A stretch of 64,000 bases of DNA from Mycolicibacterium sp. CBMA 226 (GTDB lineage: Bacteria > Actinomycetota > Actinomycetes > Mycobacteriales > Mycobacteriaceae). Location of the stretch: assembly GCF_009729075.1 (NCBI RefSeq), contig NZ_VTGY01000033.1:62001-126000 (forward strand), written 5' to 3'. The translations under genes were made by a program, and so were the position numbers. Within the stretch, counting starts at the first letter, position 1; each line of letters opens with the position of its first letter. A model generated the notes under the pieces. That model worked only from the letters and a program-made list of their open reading frames with translations, made no database searches and was not told where the DNA came from. Below are positions 17,613 to 26,077 of the stretch, one piece after another.

Positions 17613-17840
17613 ATGAACACCATCCTGACCCTGGTCGCGATGGTCGCGATCATGGTCGCCCCCTTCGCACTCGGCGCCGTGCTGAGCGCCATCACCGGAA
17701 ATCCAGGCGCGCGCAACGGTTTCGGCTACCTCGGCTGGACTTCCGTCGGCGACAGCCGAGATTGGGCACATGTCGGGGATTCCCGCGACCTGGACCGCGC
17801 CGAGCACGACCTCGCCGCGGTGCGCTCTCGATTCGAGTGA
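17613..17840 (+). CDS. Small single-pass membrane protein with tandem VGDSRD repeat
   Basis: 75 residues. One membrane segment (about 3-27, MNTILTLVAMVAIMVAPFAL) is followed by a short tail holding two tandem 9-residue units, VGDSRDWAH and VGDSRDLDR, and an acidic/basic end. Longer upstream frames have no protein character, so the ATG at 17613 is chosen. It lies divergent from the GlxA-type regulator and ends exactly where the convergent hydrolase ends. Function unknown; the charge-rich tail would face the cytosol or the wall depending on topology. Confidence 0.6.
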   Translation: MNTILTLVAMVAIMVAPFALGAVLSAITGNPGARNGFGYLGWTSVGDSRDWAHVGDSRDLDRAEHDLAAVRSRFE

Positions 17841-18599
17841 TCAGACCGACGCGAGAAAATCCTCGACCGCGCGGCGGTAGATGTCGGGAGCGTCGTCGTG
17901 CACCAGGTGGCCGGCCCCCGGAACTTCCAAATATGTTGTCCGGTAACCGATCTCGGCCATCTTGCGCATCTGTCCCGGCGGCGCTACGGAATTGCCTGCC
18001 TCGATGAGCAGCGTCGGCACCCGCACTGCCGCCCACTGCTGCCAGTAGTCCCGGGTGCCCCACTCCGCGGCGATCTGCACCCAGTGCCCCGCCTCGCCGT
18101 GCAGCCGCCACCCGGTGTCGGTGCGGTCGAACGCGTCCAGGAAGTACTGACCGGCGATGGGACCGAAGAGGTCGTAGACCTGTTGCGCCGAATCGAATTC
18201 GACCGGAATCGAGTGGGCCCACGGATCCCAGGCACCGATCGTGAAGCCGACGAAATCCGCGGCCATGTCCTCGACCACCAGCGCGGTGACCAGGTCCGGA
18301 CGGGCTGCCGCCAGACACCAACTGTGCAGGCCGCCCATAGAGTGCCCGATCAAGCGCGCTGGGCGCCCCAGCGAGCCGACCGCGTCGGCCAGGTCGGCGA
18401 CGAACCGTTCGGTGCTGATCGGCTCGCAATCGTGGACGCCGCGGCCGCGGTGCCAGGGCGCGTCATAGGTGTAGACCTCACCCAATTCGGTCAGCCACGG
18501 CAGCTGCCGGCCCCACGTCGTCCCGCGGCCCATCAATCCGTGCACCAGCACAATCGGCTCACCGGTGCCGCCCCGGGCGGTGAGCAGGTCGGTCGTCAT
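17841..18599 (-). CDS. Alpha/beta hydrolase (Rv3591c-like)
   Basis: 252 residues. It has the oxyanion HGLMG motif, the nucleophile elbow GHSMGG, and a catalytic histidine in GAGHLVHDD near the C-terminus, so the triad is complete. The substrate is unknown. It corresponds in place to Rv3591c, divergent from mhuD by 42 bp. There is no gap to the small membrane protein at its 3' end. Confidence 0.9.
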   Translation of the reverse strand: MTTDLLTARGGTGEPIVLVHGLMGRGTTWGRQLPWLTELGEVYTYDAPWHRGRGVHDCEPISTERFVADLADAVGSLGRPARLIGHSMGGLHSWCLAAARPDLVTALVVEDMAADFVGFTIGAWDPWAHSIPVEFDSAQQVYDLFGPIAGQYFLDAFDRTDTGWRLHGEAGHWVQIAAEWGTRDYWQQWAAVRVPTLLIEAGNSVAPPGQMRKMAEIGYRTTYLEVPGAGHLVHDDAPDIYRRAVEDFLASV

Positions 18600-18628
18600 G
18601 GGCCCATCCTGCCCTTACCGAGGCGCGG

Positions 18629-18634
18629 TAACCT
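18629..18634 (+). promoter_or_regulatory. Candidate leaderless -10 box for mhuD
   Basis: TAACCT (TANNNT) ends 7 nt before the mhuD ATG and no ribosome-binding site is seen. It overlaps a short inverted repeat, TTACC-N7-GGTAA (18615-18631), which might be an operator. Inference. Confidence 0.4.
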
Positions 18635-18641
18635 GAACCAC

Positions 18642-18959
18642 ATGCCTGTGGTGAAGATCAACGCGATCGAAGTTCCGCCCAACGCCGGTCCGGAATTGGA
18701 GAAGCGGTTCGCCAACCGCGCTCACGCAGTGGACGGCCAGCCCGGCTTCCTCGGGTTCCAGCTGCTTCGCCCGGTCAAGGGCGAGAACCGCTACTTCGTG
18801 GTGACGCAGTGGGAGTCCGACGAGGCCTTCCAGGCCTGGGCCACCGGCCCGGCCGTCGAGGCCCATGCCGGGCAGCGGGCCAACCCCGTCGCCACCGGCG
18901 CATCCCTTCTCGAGTTCGAGGTTGTGTTGGACGTTGCTGGTTCCGGCCAGCAGGCATAA
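18642..18959 (+). CDS. mhuD: Haem-degrading monooxygenase MhuD
   Basis: 105 residues, the same length as Rv3592. The catalytic residues known for the family are at identical numbers: Asn7 (VVKINAIE), Trp66 (EAFQAW) and His75 (EAHAG). MhuD is a ferredoxin-like dimer that opens haem to mycobilin and releases iron. It overlaps lpqF at its 3' end. No RBS is visible, in line with leaderless initiation. Confidence 0.95.
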   Translation: MPVVKINAIEVPPNAGPELEKRFANRAHAVDGQPGFLGFQLLRPVKGENRYFVVTQWESDEAFQAWATGPAVEAHAGQRANPVATGASLLEFEVVLDVAGSGQQA

Positions 18960-20286
18960 GACCCGGGCTGCGCTGGCCACGGCCGCCGCAGTCGTCGTCG
19001 TCTTAGGTGGCTGCAGTAGCACTCCTGCGGCCGTCACACCGCCATCGAGCTCTGCCTACGGCGCGCTGATCGACATGAGCACGCCCCAGGGCATGCGGTC
19101 GCGGCAGACGATGGACATGCTGAATTCGGACTGGTCCATCGAGCCCGCAGGGGTGAAGACGCTCGCGGCGCCCGACCAGGTAGACGACATCACCTACCGG
19201 ATGAAGTGGATCTGGTGGGACCGCCCGTTCAAGCTCACCGGCATCGACATCGGCGCGGGCCAGTCGACGCTGCACGTCACCAACTCGTACGGCGTCAACC
19301 AGGACATCGCGCTGCACGTCGACGGCAAGGGCACCGTCGACCGCATGGAGATCTCGCTGCGACCGCCGCCCGTCAAATCGTGGGCGGACGTCGACGCCGC
19401 GATCGCCAAGTCCGGCGCCCACTACGCGTATCAGGTCGCCAAGGTCGTCGACGGTAAATGTGTCAAGATCGCCGGCACCAACGTCGACGAGCCGATGCCG
19501 CTGGCGTCGATCATGAAAATCTATGTGCTGCTTGCTGTTGCGCGGGCGGTGTCGGCCGGGACGCTCAGCTGGGACGACAAGGTCACGGTCACCGCCGAAG
19601 GCAAGAAGCTGGGTTCGGCGGGCCTGGACAACCTGGCGCCCGGCACGCAGGTGACAGTTCGCGAGGCCGCCCAGCAGATGATCTCGGTCAGCGACAACAT
19701 GGCGACCGACATGCTGATCAACAAAGTGGGGCCGGCCGCGGTGGACGAGGCGCTCGTCGTCGCCGGGCACCACGACCCGGCGAGCCTGACGCCCTACCCG
19801 ACCATGCACGAACTGTTCTCCATCGGCTGGGGTGTGCCCGACGTGCGCGACCAGTGGAAGAACGGCACCAAGGCGCAGCGCACGGAACTGCTGCAGCAGG
19901 TCAGTTCGCGCCCGTATGAACCCGACCCGTACCGCACCCGCACCCCGGCATCGAGCATCGGCGCCGAGTGGTACGGCACTGCCGCCGACATCTGCCGCGA
20001 GCACGTCGCGGTGCAGGCCGCCGCTGTGGGGCCCGCCGCGCCGGTTCGGGACATCATGTCGAAGGTCGCCGGCATCGATCTGGACCGCGCCAAGTGGCCG
20101 TACCTGGGCTCCAAGGGCGGCAACCTGCCGGGTGACCTGGGCTTCAGCTGGTACGCCGTCGACCGCACGGGCCAGCCATGGGTGGTGAACTTCCAGCTGA
20201 CGTGGCCGACGTTCAAGGGTCAGACGGCGGCCCAGTGGCTGCTGAGCATCATCAAGCAGGCGTTCGACCTCATCCCGGTGCGGTAG
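18934..20286 (+). CDS. lpqF: Lipoprotein LpqF, serine beta-lactamase-like
   Basis: About 450 residues, matching Rv3593. A basic n-region and hydrophobic stretch end in the lipobox LGGC, so it is an anchored lipoprotein. The C-terminal half is a class A beta-lactamase-like fold with SIMK (SxxK), SDN and KGG motifs all present, so it may be catalytically able. No ATG or GTG precedes the signal peptide sensibly; the TTG at 18934 gives a normal n-region and overlaps mhuD by 26 nt, with a TTG at 18922 as the alternative. The start is therefore uncertain. Confidence 0.85.
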   Translation: MLVPASRHKTRAALATAAAVVVVLGGCSSTPAAVTPPSSSAYGALIDMSTPQGMRSRQTMDMLNSDWSIEPAGVKTLAAPDQVDDITYRMKWIWWDRPFKLTGIDIGAGQSTLHVTNSYGVNQDIALHVDGKGTVDRMEISLRPPPVKSWADVDAAIAKSGAHYAYQVAKVVDGKCVKIAGTNVDEPMPLASIMKIYVLLAVARAVSAGTLSWDDKVTVTAEGKKLGSAGLDNLAPGTQVTVREAAQQMISVSDNMATDMLINKVGPAAVDEALVVAGHHDPASLTPYPTMHELFSIGWGVPDVRDQWKNGTKAQRTELLQQVSSRPYEPDPYRTRTPASSIGAEWYGTAADICREHVAVQAAAVGPAAPVRDIMSKVAGIDLDRAKWPYLGSKGGNLPGDLGFSWYAVDRTGQPWVVNFQLTWPTFKGQTAAQWLLSIIKQAFDLIPVR

Positions 20287-20287
20287 G

Positions 20288-20923
20288 TCAAGCCAGCACG
20301 CAGTCACCACAGCAGGCCGCGCGGTCACCCGCCAGCCGGTAGATCAGGCAGCAGCTGCTCCGCCGGAATGCCGGCCCCGACCGCAGCACTCCCCCGTCGA
20401 CCCTCGCGTCGGCCAGCACCGCGTCGGCCGCCTCACGGGCCGGCTCCGCCAGGTCCGGCCGGGCCCGGCTGATCTGCTGGGCCGCACTGTTGGCCGCTGA
20501 CCCCACGTTGCCCCACAACACTTTTGGGCTGACGCCGAATGGTCCGAACGCTTCGGTGATGGCTTCTACCGCGGGCGGGCCCGGGTTGGCCGCCGCCGAT
20601 ACTGCCAGCGGGAACGGCCCACCCAGCTGGTCCTGCCAGGCCAGGTCGGCCAACGACCATGACACCGGCCCGCCGAGGGCGGCAGAACCGATCATCGGTG
20701 CGATCAGGCGAGCCACCAGCCCCAGGTGCGCGACGGACGCGGCGACGCGAATCTCCGGCTCCCCGTTGCCCATCAGCGCAGACCTGACCTTCTGCACGCG
20801 AGCGGCCAACGCGTCCGGATCGTCGACGAGTTCGGCCATCGGCCGCCATGGTGCCGTCAGCGAATCCTGCTGCCGCACAATGACAAAGAACGGGCCGAAC
20901 TCGGCCAGGGCGTCAGTCACCAC
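20288..20923 (-). CDS. FhuF-like (2Fe-2S) protein
   Basis: About 211 residues. The C-terminus has the ferric-iron reductase FhuF signature, a CC pair (RSSCCLIYR) followed by CCGDCVLA, which binds a 2Fe-2S cluster in ferric siderophore reductases. The spacing here is CC-x11-CC-x2-C, one cysteine more than the usual pattern. The N-terminal part is poorly conserved. Two adjacent GTG codons (20923 and 20920) overlap the TetR stop, so the two genes are translationally coupled. A role in releasing iron from siderophores is likely but inferred. Confidence 0.75.
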   Translation of the reverse strand: MVTDALAEFGPFFVIVRQQDSLTAPWRPMAELVDDPDALAARVQKVRSALMGNGEPEIRVAASVAHLGLVARLIAPMIGSAALGGPVSWSLADLAWQDQLGGPFPLAVSAAANPGPPAVEAITEAFGPFGVSPKVLWGNVGSAANSAAQQISRARPDLAEPAREAADAVLADARVDGGVLRSGPAFRRSSCCLIYRLAGDRAACCGDCVLA

Positions 20924-21503
20924 GGGGCTGCTGAACCAGCCGGCGCGCGGCTTCGGCGACAGCCGCCCGGCGCACGGCGGCGGTTTCCGGCGACAGCGAC
21001 TGGTCGACGATGCGGTCGATCCCGAACCCGCCCGCGGCGAGCGCGTAGGTCATGTCGTTGAGCAGCACCAGCAGATCCATGGGCCGCCACGACGCGTCGA
21101 TGATGCCGTTCTCCTGCGCCTCGGCGATCCGGTCGAGCTTGGACTGGAAGATGCGGCGTAGCACATGATCACCGAACATCCCGTCGGCGGCCTCCAACTC
21201 GATCCAGCGCTGCAGGCGCGCCCCGACCGGGTCGGCAACCATGTAGTCGAAGAGCGCGACGGCATACGCCGGGACGTCGTCGGGCTTGAAGATCGCGTCG
21301 TACGGCGCGTCCTGAATCCACTGCTCGACGACGGCCTCGAACAGGTTCTGCTTGCTCTGGAAGTAGCTGTACAGCCGCTCCTTGCTGGCATTCGCTTCGG
21401 CAGCAATGCGATTCAGCCGGGCGCCGGCAAATCCGAGAGCGGAGAACTCCACTTTTGCGGCAGCCATGATGCGCTCACGTGTCGCATGTCCGGCCGCCCT
21501 CAT
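20913..21503 (-). CDS. TetR/AcrR family transcriptional regulator
   Basis: 196 residues. The N-terminal helix-turn-helix (RERIMAAAKVEFSALGFAGARLNRIAAEANASKERLYSYFQSK in outline, residues about 9-52) is typical TetR. The C-terminal ligand domain is of the common TetR_C type. It overlaps the FhuF-like gene by 11 nt. Inverted repeats upstream of the DUF4334 gene (22018-22058) are possible operators. Confidence 0.87.
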   Translation of the reverse strand: MRAAGHATRERIMAAAKVEFSALGFAGARLNRIAAEANASKERLYSYFQSKQNLFEAVVEQWIQDAPYDAIFKPDDVPAYAVALFDYMVADPVGARLQRWIELEAADGMFGDHVLRRIFQSKLDRIAEAQENGIIDASWRPMDLLVLLNDMTYALAAGGFGIDRIVDQSLSPETAAVRRAAVAEAARRLVQQPRGD

Positions 21504-21533
21504 AGCGCCTAACAGGCTAACACCGGCGTGCGC

Positions 21534-22007
21534 TCAGGCGTCGCGTTCGAGGATGAAGTACAGGAGGCCGGCGCCGTTGCGCTGGCGCTTTCCGTTCATG
21601 ATGCCCATCAGCGTGTTGCCGTCTACACGCTTGAAGTGATCGAAGATCGGCTGACCGTCGTAGACCATGGTCGCGGTGGTCTCGCCGCGGAACTCGATGT
21701 CCCACAACGACGCACCACCGCGGCTGAGTTCGTGATTCGAAAACAGTTGCCCTGCTTCGTCGTAGCAGACGATCGGTTCGACATCGTTGACCGAGTCGAA
21801 GAACTTGCCGTACCAGCGCGCGGCCTGCAGCTGACCGTTCATCTTGTGTCCGGTGTTGAACTCGTCGCCCTTCCAGTGCCCGACCACGTCCTCGGCACGG
21901 ACGGTGTCCAGAGCCGACCAGATCTCGTCGAGTTCCGCGGTATCGACATCCGACTGACCCCGAAGTTCTGCGAAGCGGCTCCGCGCAGTGTCAATGTTCA
22001 AGATCAC
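21534..22007 (-). CDS. DUF4334 domain protein (GXWXG motif)
   Basis: 157 residues. It has the N-terminal GXWXG motif (VVGHWKGDEFNTG) and a C-terminal DUF4334-like domain ending MNGKRQRNGAGLLYFILER. The family is common in actinobacteria and function is unknown. The GTG at 22007 is taken as start; a TTG at 22064 would add residues encoded by the inverted-repeat region and is less likely. It is 31 bp upstream of the TetR gene in the same direction. Confidence 0.72.
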   Translation of the reverse strand: MILNIDTARSRFAELRGQSDVDTAELDEIWSALDTVRAEDVVGHWKGDEFNTGHKMNGQLQAARWYGKFFDSVNDVEPIVCYDEAGQLFSNHELSRGGASLWDIEFRGETTATMVYDGQPIFDHFKRVDGNTLMGIMNGKRQRNGAGLLYFILERDA

Positions 22008-22017
22008 TCCCAAGTCA

Positions 22018-22058
22018 GTTGGTTCGGATAACCAACCGTACTTCCAAACCAATTGGTT
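22018..22058. promoter_or_regulatory. Paired inverted repeats, candidate operators
   Basis: GTTGGTT-N5-AACCAAC lies at 22018-22036 and the 12-bp palindrome AACCAATTGGTT at 22047-22058. Both share the TTGGTT half-site. They sit directly upstream of the DUF4334 gene, and the TetR protein encoded next is the obvious candidate ligand. Binding is inference. Confidence 0.55.
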
Positions 22059-22084
22059 CGGCAAGGGATGGATGCCTGTGAAGT

Positions 22085-22969
22085 TCAGGGCGCCCAGTAG
22101 GCGAGCATCTCGGCGAAGGTCTCGAACGCCGGCTTGGACACGCCATAGGCCGCTTCCAAGTGGATGCTCAGTGGAAAGCCGAGTTCTCCGACCCCGTCGA
22201 CGACGCGTTTGTAGAGGTCGAGCATGAGCCGGCGCTTCACCGCCGGTTCCTCACCCGCGAGCCGCGCCACGAAGTCCTGCTCGGCGGCGACCAGCGGATT
22301 CGCGGAGTCCTGGATCAGCCAGTTGATCAGCCCGACCTTGGACTCCATCTTCGGGACGAACCCGAACGACAGCAGAATCTCCGGCCGGTACTCCGAGGCC
22401 CGCGCGAAATCCCCGAGGAATCCGACAATAGCCTCGGAGTACAGCAGCTGAGTCATGCCGTAGCTGGCGCCCTGCTTGCACTTGAAGTCGAACCGGCCCT
22501 GTTCGCCGTCGCGGGTCGGGATCAGGATGACGCCCCGATTGCGCACCTGATCGCGGTACATCCACAGGGCATCGGTCGGGGCCACGCCGGCACTCTCACC
22601 GTCAGTCATGGTGCGCGGCACACCGACGAAAGCGATGCCGTCGAAATCCGCGTCCTGCAGCACCCCGAGCCGCTTCGTGAGCGCTTGTTCATCGAGGAAC
22701 GACGTCACCTGTGTGCACAGCCCATGCACGCCCAGCAGTTCCGGCCTGATCAGCTGCCAGAAGTCGAGGACGTCCATCTTCGGCTTCATCTCGACAGGCC
22801 GGTCGTTGTCTTCCTCGATCATCCCCGGGATCATGACGTGCCGAATACGACCCTTGAGGCCGGCGGCGGCCGCGTAGGCCAACATCTTGTGCGCCTCGTC
22901 GATCGCAAACTGGGGACCTCGCTCGATGTTCGGCGGAACCAGTTCCAGGGCAACGGTTTTCATGGTCAT
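22085..22969 (-). CDS. Mycobacterial-type methylenetetrahydrofolate reductase
   Basis: 294 residues, closely resembling Rv2172c, the non-canonical MTHFR described in mycobacteria. Stretches such as HVMIPGMIEED, FVGVPRTMTDGE, GVAPTDALW and LSFGFVPK are shared with that family. It should reduce methylene-THF to methyl-THF, the methyl donor of MetE, encoded nearby. The ATG at 22969 has GGAG 7 nt upstream; an ATG two codons later (22963) is possible. It follows prpR by 29 bp in the same direction. Confidence 0.87.
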   Translation of the reverse strand: MTMKTVALELVPPNIERGPQFAIDEAHKMLAYAAAAGLKGRIRHVMIPGMIEEDNDRPVEMKPKMDVLDFWQLIRPELLGVHGLCTQVTSFLDEQALTKRLGVLQDADFDGIAFVGVPRTMTDGESAGVAPTDALWMYRDQVRNRGVILIPTRDGEQGRFDFKCKQGASYGMTQLLYSEAIVGFLGDFARASEYRPEILLSFGFVPKMESKVGLINWLIQDSANPLVAAEQDFVARLAGEEPAVKRRLMLDLYKRVVDGVGELGFPLSIHLEAAYGVSKPAFETFAEMLAYWAP

Positions 22970-22998
22970 ACAGGTACTCCACATCTGAGGAAGAGCGA

Positions 22999-24414
22999 CT
23001 ACGCCGGCCCTGCGGGCGAGTACGGCAGGTCGCTGCTGTTGTACGGATCGACGTGCACCGGCCGCCCGACATAGGGAAACGCCCGCTGCGGGCAGGCCGG
23101 GCGGTCGCAGATCTTGCAGCCCGCACCGATCGGCACCGCTGCGTCAGGATCAGCCAGATCGATCCCCGCCGCGTAGATCAGCTTATCGGCGTGGATCAGG
23201 TCACAACCCAGTCCGATCGCAAAACGCTTGCGTGGGCCGCGATATCGGCTCGGGGCGGACGACGTGGTGCGCGCGATCCAGAAGTACGAACGACCGTCGG
23301 GCATCTGCGCCACCTGAGTGATGAACTCACCAGGGCGCTCGGCGGCATGATGAACCACCCACAACGGACAATTACCACCCACTCGAGAAAAGTGAAAAGC
23401 CGTAGCGGACTGACGCTTTGAAATGTTCCCGGCGCTGTCGGTACGGACGAAGATGAACGGCACGCCGCGCGCGTCTGGCCGCTGCAAGGTCGACAAGCGA
23501 TGGCAGATGGTCTCGAACCCGACCTCGAACCGCCGCGCCAGCTGATCGATGTCGTAGCGCAGTTCCTCAGCGGCATCCAGGAACACCCGGTACGGCAGCA
23601 GCAAGGCACCGGCGAAGTAGTTGGCCAGCCCGATACGTGCGACTTCTTTTGCCTCGGAACTGAGTTGGTCAGCCGTGGCCACGATGGCGGAAATCAGATC
23701 GGAGTGCCGCAGCAAGGCCATCTGGGTGGCCAGCTGGAAGGCCCGCTGCCCGGGATGCAGCCAGCGCGCGATGTACAACACGCCGGTATCCGGCCGGTAG
23801 GACCGTTGGGCGTTGGGGCCCAAGGCATCACCGTCGTCGATCACCACGGTGACGCCGAAGTCGTCGGCCAGCAGGTCCGCGAGCTGAGCGTCAAGACCGC
23901 CGAGCCGCATGAGGCGCTCGGCGAATAGTGATTCCGCCGCCTCGTCGAGCTCACCGATGTAATTCTTGCGGTCGTAGAAGAAGTCCCGCACTTCCTCGAA
24001 CGGCATCGGCTGTTGCCCGGACACCGACGAATCGACGTTGGCACGGGTGTGCATCGCATCGAGTTCCGTTGTGGCATCGAACAATCGGCGATTCATACTC
24101 ACCAGCATCTGCCCGACGGCCGGCATCCTGGCCACCAGTTCTTCGATCTGACCGGCAGTCGCCGACGTGTCTGCGAGAATCTCGCGCAGGTCGGAAACCA
24201 GCCGGGCATCCGAATCGGGCGCGAAGTAATTGGTCGGCAGGTCGAACCGCTCGGCCAGCGTCAGCAGCACCGGCACGGTCACCGGCCGCTGGTCATTTTC
24301 CAGCTGGTTGACGTAGCTGGTCGACAAATCCAGGGCGCGCGCCAGCGCGACCTGAGTCAGGCCTTGTTCCTCGCGCAGCCGTCGCAGACGGGCGCCCACG
24401 AATGTTTTCGCCAC
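22999..24414 (-). CDS. prpR: PrpR/ScfR transcriptional regulator of the methylcitrate cycle
   Basis: 471 residues. An N-terminal Xre helix-turn-helix (VGARLRRLREEQGLTQVALA, then YVNQLENDQRP) is followed by the ScfR core and a C-terminal cysteine motif GAGCKICDRPACPQ plus GNCPLW, which fits the Fe-S cluster known in M. tuberculosis PrpR (Rv1129c). PrpR activates prp genes in response to propionyl-CoA-type signals. The GTG at 24414 is chosen because it gives MAKTFVGAR..., the known start, and leaves the PrpR box upstream; the ATG at 24477 would put the box inside the gene. Divergent from prpD. Confidence 0.9.
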   Translation of the reverse strand: MAKTFVGARLRRLREEQGLTQVALARALDLSTSYVNQLENDQRPVTVPVLLTLAERFDLPTNYFAPDSDARLVSDLREILADTSATAGQIEELVARMPAVGQMLVSMNRRLFDATTELDAMHTRANVDSSVSGQQPMPFEEVRDFFYDRKNYIGELDEAAESLFAERLMRLGGLDAQLADLLADDFGVTVVIDDGDALGPNAQRSYRPDTGVLYIARWLHPGQRAFQLATQMALLRHSDLISAIVATADQLSSEAKEVARIGLANYFAGALLLPYRVFLDAAEELRYDIDQLARRFEVGFETICHRLSTLQRPDARGVPFIFVRTDSAGNISKRQSATAFHFSRVGGNCPLWVVHHAAERPGEFITQVAQMPDGRSYFWIARTTSSAPSRYRGPRKRFAIGLGCDLIHADKLIYAAGIDLADPDAAVPIGAGCKICDRPACPQRAFPYVGRPVHVDPYNSSDLPYSPAGPA

Positions 24415-24445
24415 TTCGGTCAGCGTAACCCCGGCCGCTTCCACA

Positions 24446-24459
24446 AAGTTTGCAAACTT
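24446..24459. promoter_or_regulatory. PrpR box in the prpR-prpD intergenic region
   Basis: A 14-bp perfect palindrome AAGTTTGCAAACTT contains TTTGCAAA, the motif reported for mycobacterial PrpR. It lies 32 bp before the prpR start and about 80 bp upstream of the predicted prpD transcription start, so it could serve both genes. Confidence 0.8.
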
Positions 24460-24520
24460 CCGGCTACAAGGACACATGATTACGCATTTACAGGGTCTTT
24501 CGACCGACCACCTGCCTGCG

Positions 24521-24526
24521 TAGCGT
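24521..24526 (+). promoter_or_regulatory. Candidate leaderless -10 box for prpD
   Basis: TAGCGT (TANNNT) lies 7 nt before the ATG at 24534, with no ribosome-binding site. A leaderless message is inferred. Confidence 0.45.
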
Positions 24527-24533
24527 GCGAAAC

Positions 24534-26039
24534 ATGCAGACACACGAGGTACGCACCCGACGCAGCGCCGAAGAATTCCTCCGTTCGGAACACCTGGCCT
24601 GGAAGATCGCCGAGATCGCGGCCGACCCCGTGAAGGTCACTCCCGAGGTCGAGGCGATGGTCATCAACCGCATCATCGACAACGCCGCCGTCTCTGCCGC
24701 GTCGGTCATCCGGCGCCCCGTCACCGTCGCGCGTACCCAGGCCCAGGCCCACCGCACCCAGCGCGGCGCCACCGTGTTCGGCATCGACGGCACCTACTCC
24801 CCCGAGTGGGCCGCGTGGGCCAACGGGGTCGCGGTGCGGGAACTCGACTTCCACGACACCTTCCTGGCCGCCGAGTACTCGCACCCCGGAGACAACATCC
24901 CCGCCCTGGTCGCGGTGGCGCAGCAGCTCGACGTCCGCGGCGCCGATCTGATCCGCGGCATCGCCACCGCCTACGAGGTGCAGGTCGACCTGGTCAAGGG
25001 AATCTGCCTGCACGAACACAAGATCGACCACGTCGCCCACCTCGGGCCCGCAGCGGCCGCCGGTATCGGCACCATGCTGCGGCTGGCTCCGGAGACCATC
25101 TACGACGCGATCGGCCAGGCCCTGCACCTGACCACTGCGACCCGGCAGTCCCGCAAGGGCCTGATCTCCAGCTGGAAGGCCTACGCCCCGGCGCTGGCCG
25201 GCAAGGTCGCCATCGAGGCCGTCGACCGCGCCATGCGCGGCGAGGGCTCGCCGGCCCCCATCTGGGAGGGCGAAGACGGCGTGATCGCGTGGCTGCTATC
25301 CGGCCCCGAGCACACTTACCAGGTGCCGCTGCCCGAGGCCGGTGAGCCCAAGCGCGCCATCCTGGACACCTACACCAAGGAACACTCGGCCGAGTACCAG
25401 AGCCAGGCGCCGATCGATCTCGCTCGCCGGATGCGTTCGCGTATCGGCGATCTCGACCAGATCGCCACCATCGTGCTCCACACCAGTCACCACACCCACG
25501 TGGTGATCGGGACCGGGTCGAACGATCCGCAGAAGTTCGACCCGGACGCCTCGCGCGAGACGCTGGACCACTCGGTGATGTACATCTTCGCGGTGGCGCT
25601 GCAGGACGGCGAGTGGCACCACGAGCGGTCGTACGCCCCCGAGCGTTCCCACCGCCCGGACACCATCGAGCTGTGGCACAAGATCTCCACCGTCGAGGAC
25701 CCGGAATGGACCCGGCGCTACCACTCGAATGACCCAGCGGAGAAGGCATTCGGCGCCAAGGCCGTGATCACGCTCAAGAGCGGCGAGGTCCTCGCCGACG
25801 AACTGGCCGTAGCCGATGCACACCCGTTGGGCGCCCGCCCCTTTGAGCGTGAGCAGTACCGCAACAAGTTCACCACCCTGGCCGACGGCGTCATCGCCCC
25901 AGCCGAGCAGCAGCGGTTCCTGACTGTTGTCGACGGGCTCAGCACGCTGAAGCCCGGCAGCCTCGACGCGCTCAACCTGCGGGTCGAGCAGGTCGTCCTG
26001 GACAAGGCGCCGACGATCCCCTCGGGGATTTTCCGGTGA
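24534..26039 (+). CDS. prpD: 2-methylcitrate dehydratase
   Basis: 501 residues, full length for the MmgE/PrpD family. It begins MQTHEVRTRRSAEEFLR, matching the N-terminus of Rv1130. Conserved stretches include RIIDNAAVSAASV, EFSHPGDN-like EYSHPGDN and GLISSWKAYAP. It dehydrates 2-methylcitrate to 2-methylaconitate. A GTG at 24525 could add three residues but the leaderless -10 favours 24534. First gene of prpD-prpB-prpC-pyc. Confidence 0.95.
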   Translation: MQTHEVRTRRSAEEFLRSEHLAWKIAEIAADPVKVTPEVEAMVINRIIDNAAVSAASVIRRPVTVARTQAQAHRTQRGATVFGIDGTYSPEWAAWANGVAVRELDFHDTFLAAEYSHPGDNIPALVAVAQQLDVRGADLIRGIATAYEVQVDLVKGICLHEHKIDHVAHLGPAAAAGIGTMLRLAPETIYDAIGQALHLTTATRQSRKGLISSWKAYAPALAGKVAIEAVDRAMRGEGSPAPIWEGEDGVIAWLLSGPEHTYQVPLPEAGEPKRAILDTYTKEHSAEYQSQAPIDLARRMRSRIGDLDQIATIVLHTSHHTHVVIGTGSNDPQKFDPDASRETLDHSVMYIFAVALQDGEWHHERSYAPERSHRPDTIELWHKISTVEDPEWTRRYHSNDPAEKAFGAKAVITLKSGEVLADELAVADAHPLGARPFEREQYRNKFTTLADGVIAPAEQQRFLTVVDGLSTLKPGSLDALNLRVEQVVLDKAPTIPSGIFR

Positions 26040-26077
26040 GCGCTTGCGCGAAGAGACGCGAAGAGAGGAGTGCACAG

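Noticed and set aside
19003..20328. 441-codon minus-strand frame over lpqF
   Set aside because: Mirror frame of lpqF; His/Arg/Val-rich composition is typical of shadows.
24415..24543. Longer PrpR start (ATG 24477 or upstream)
   Set aside because: The added residues do not match known PrpR N-termini and the PrpR box would be coding.
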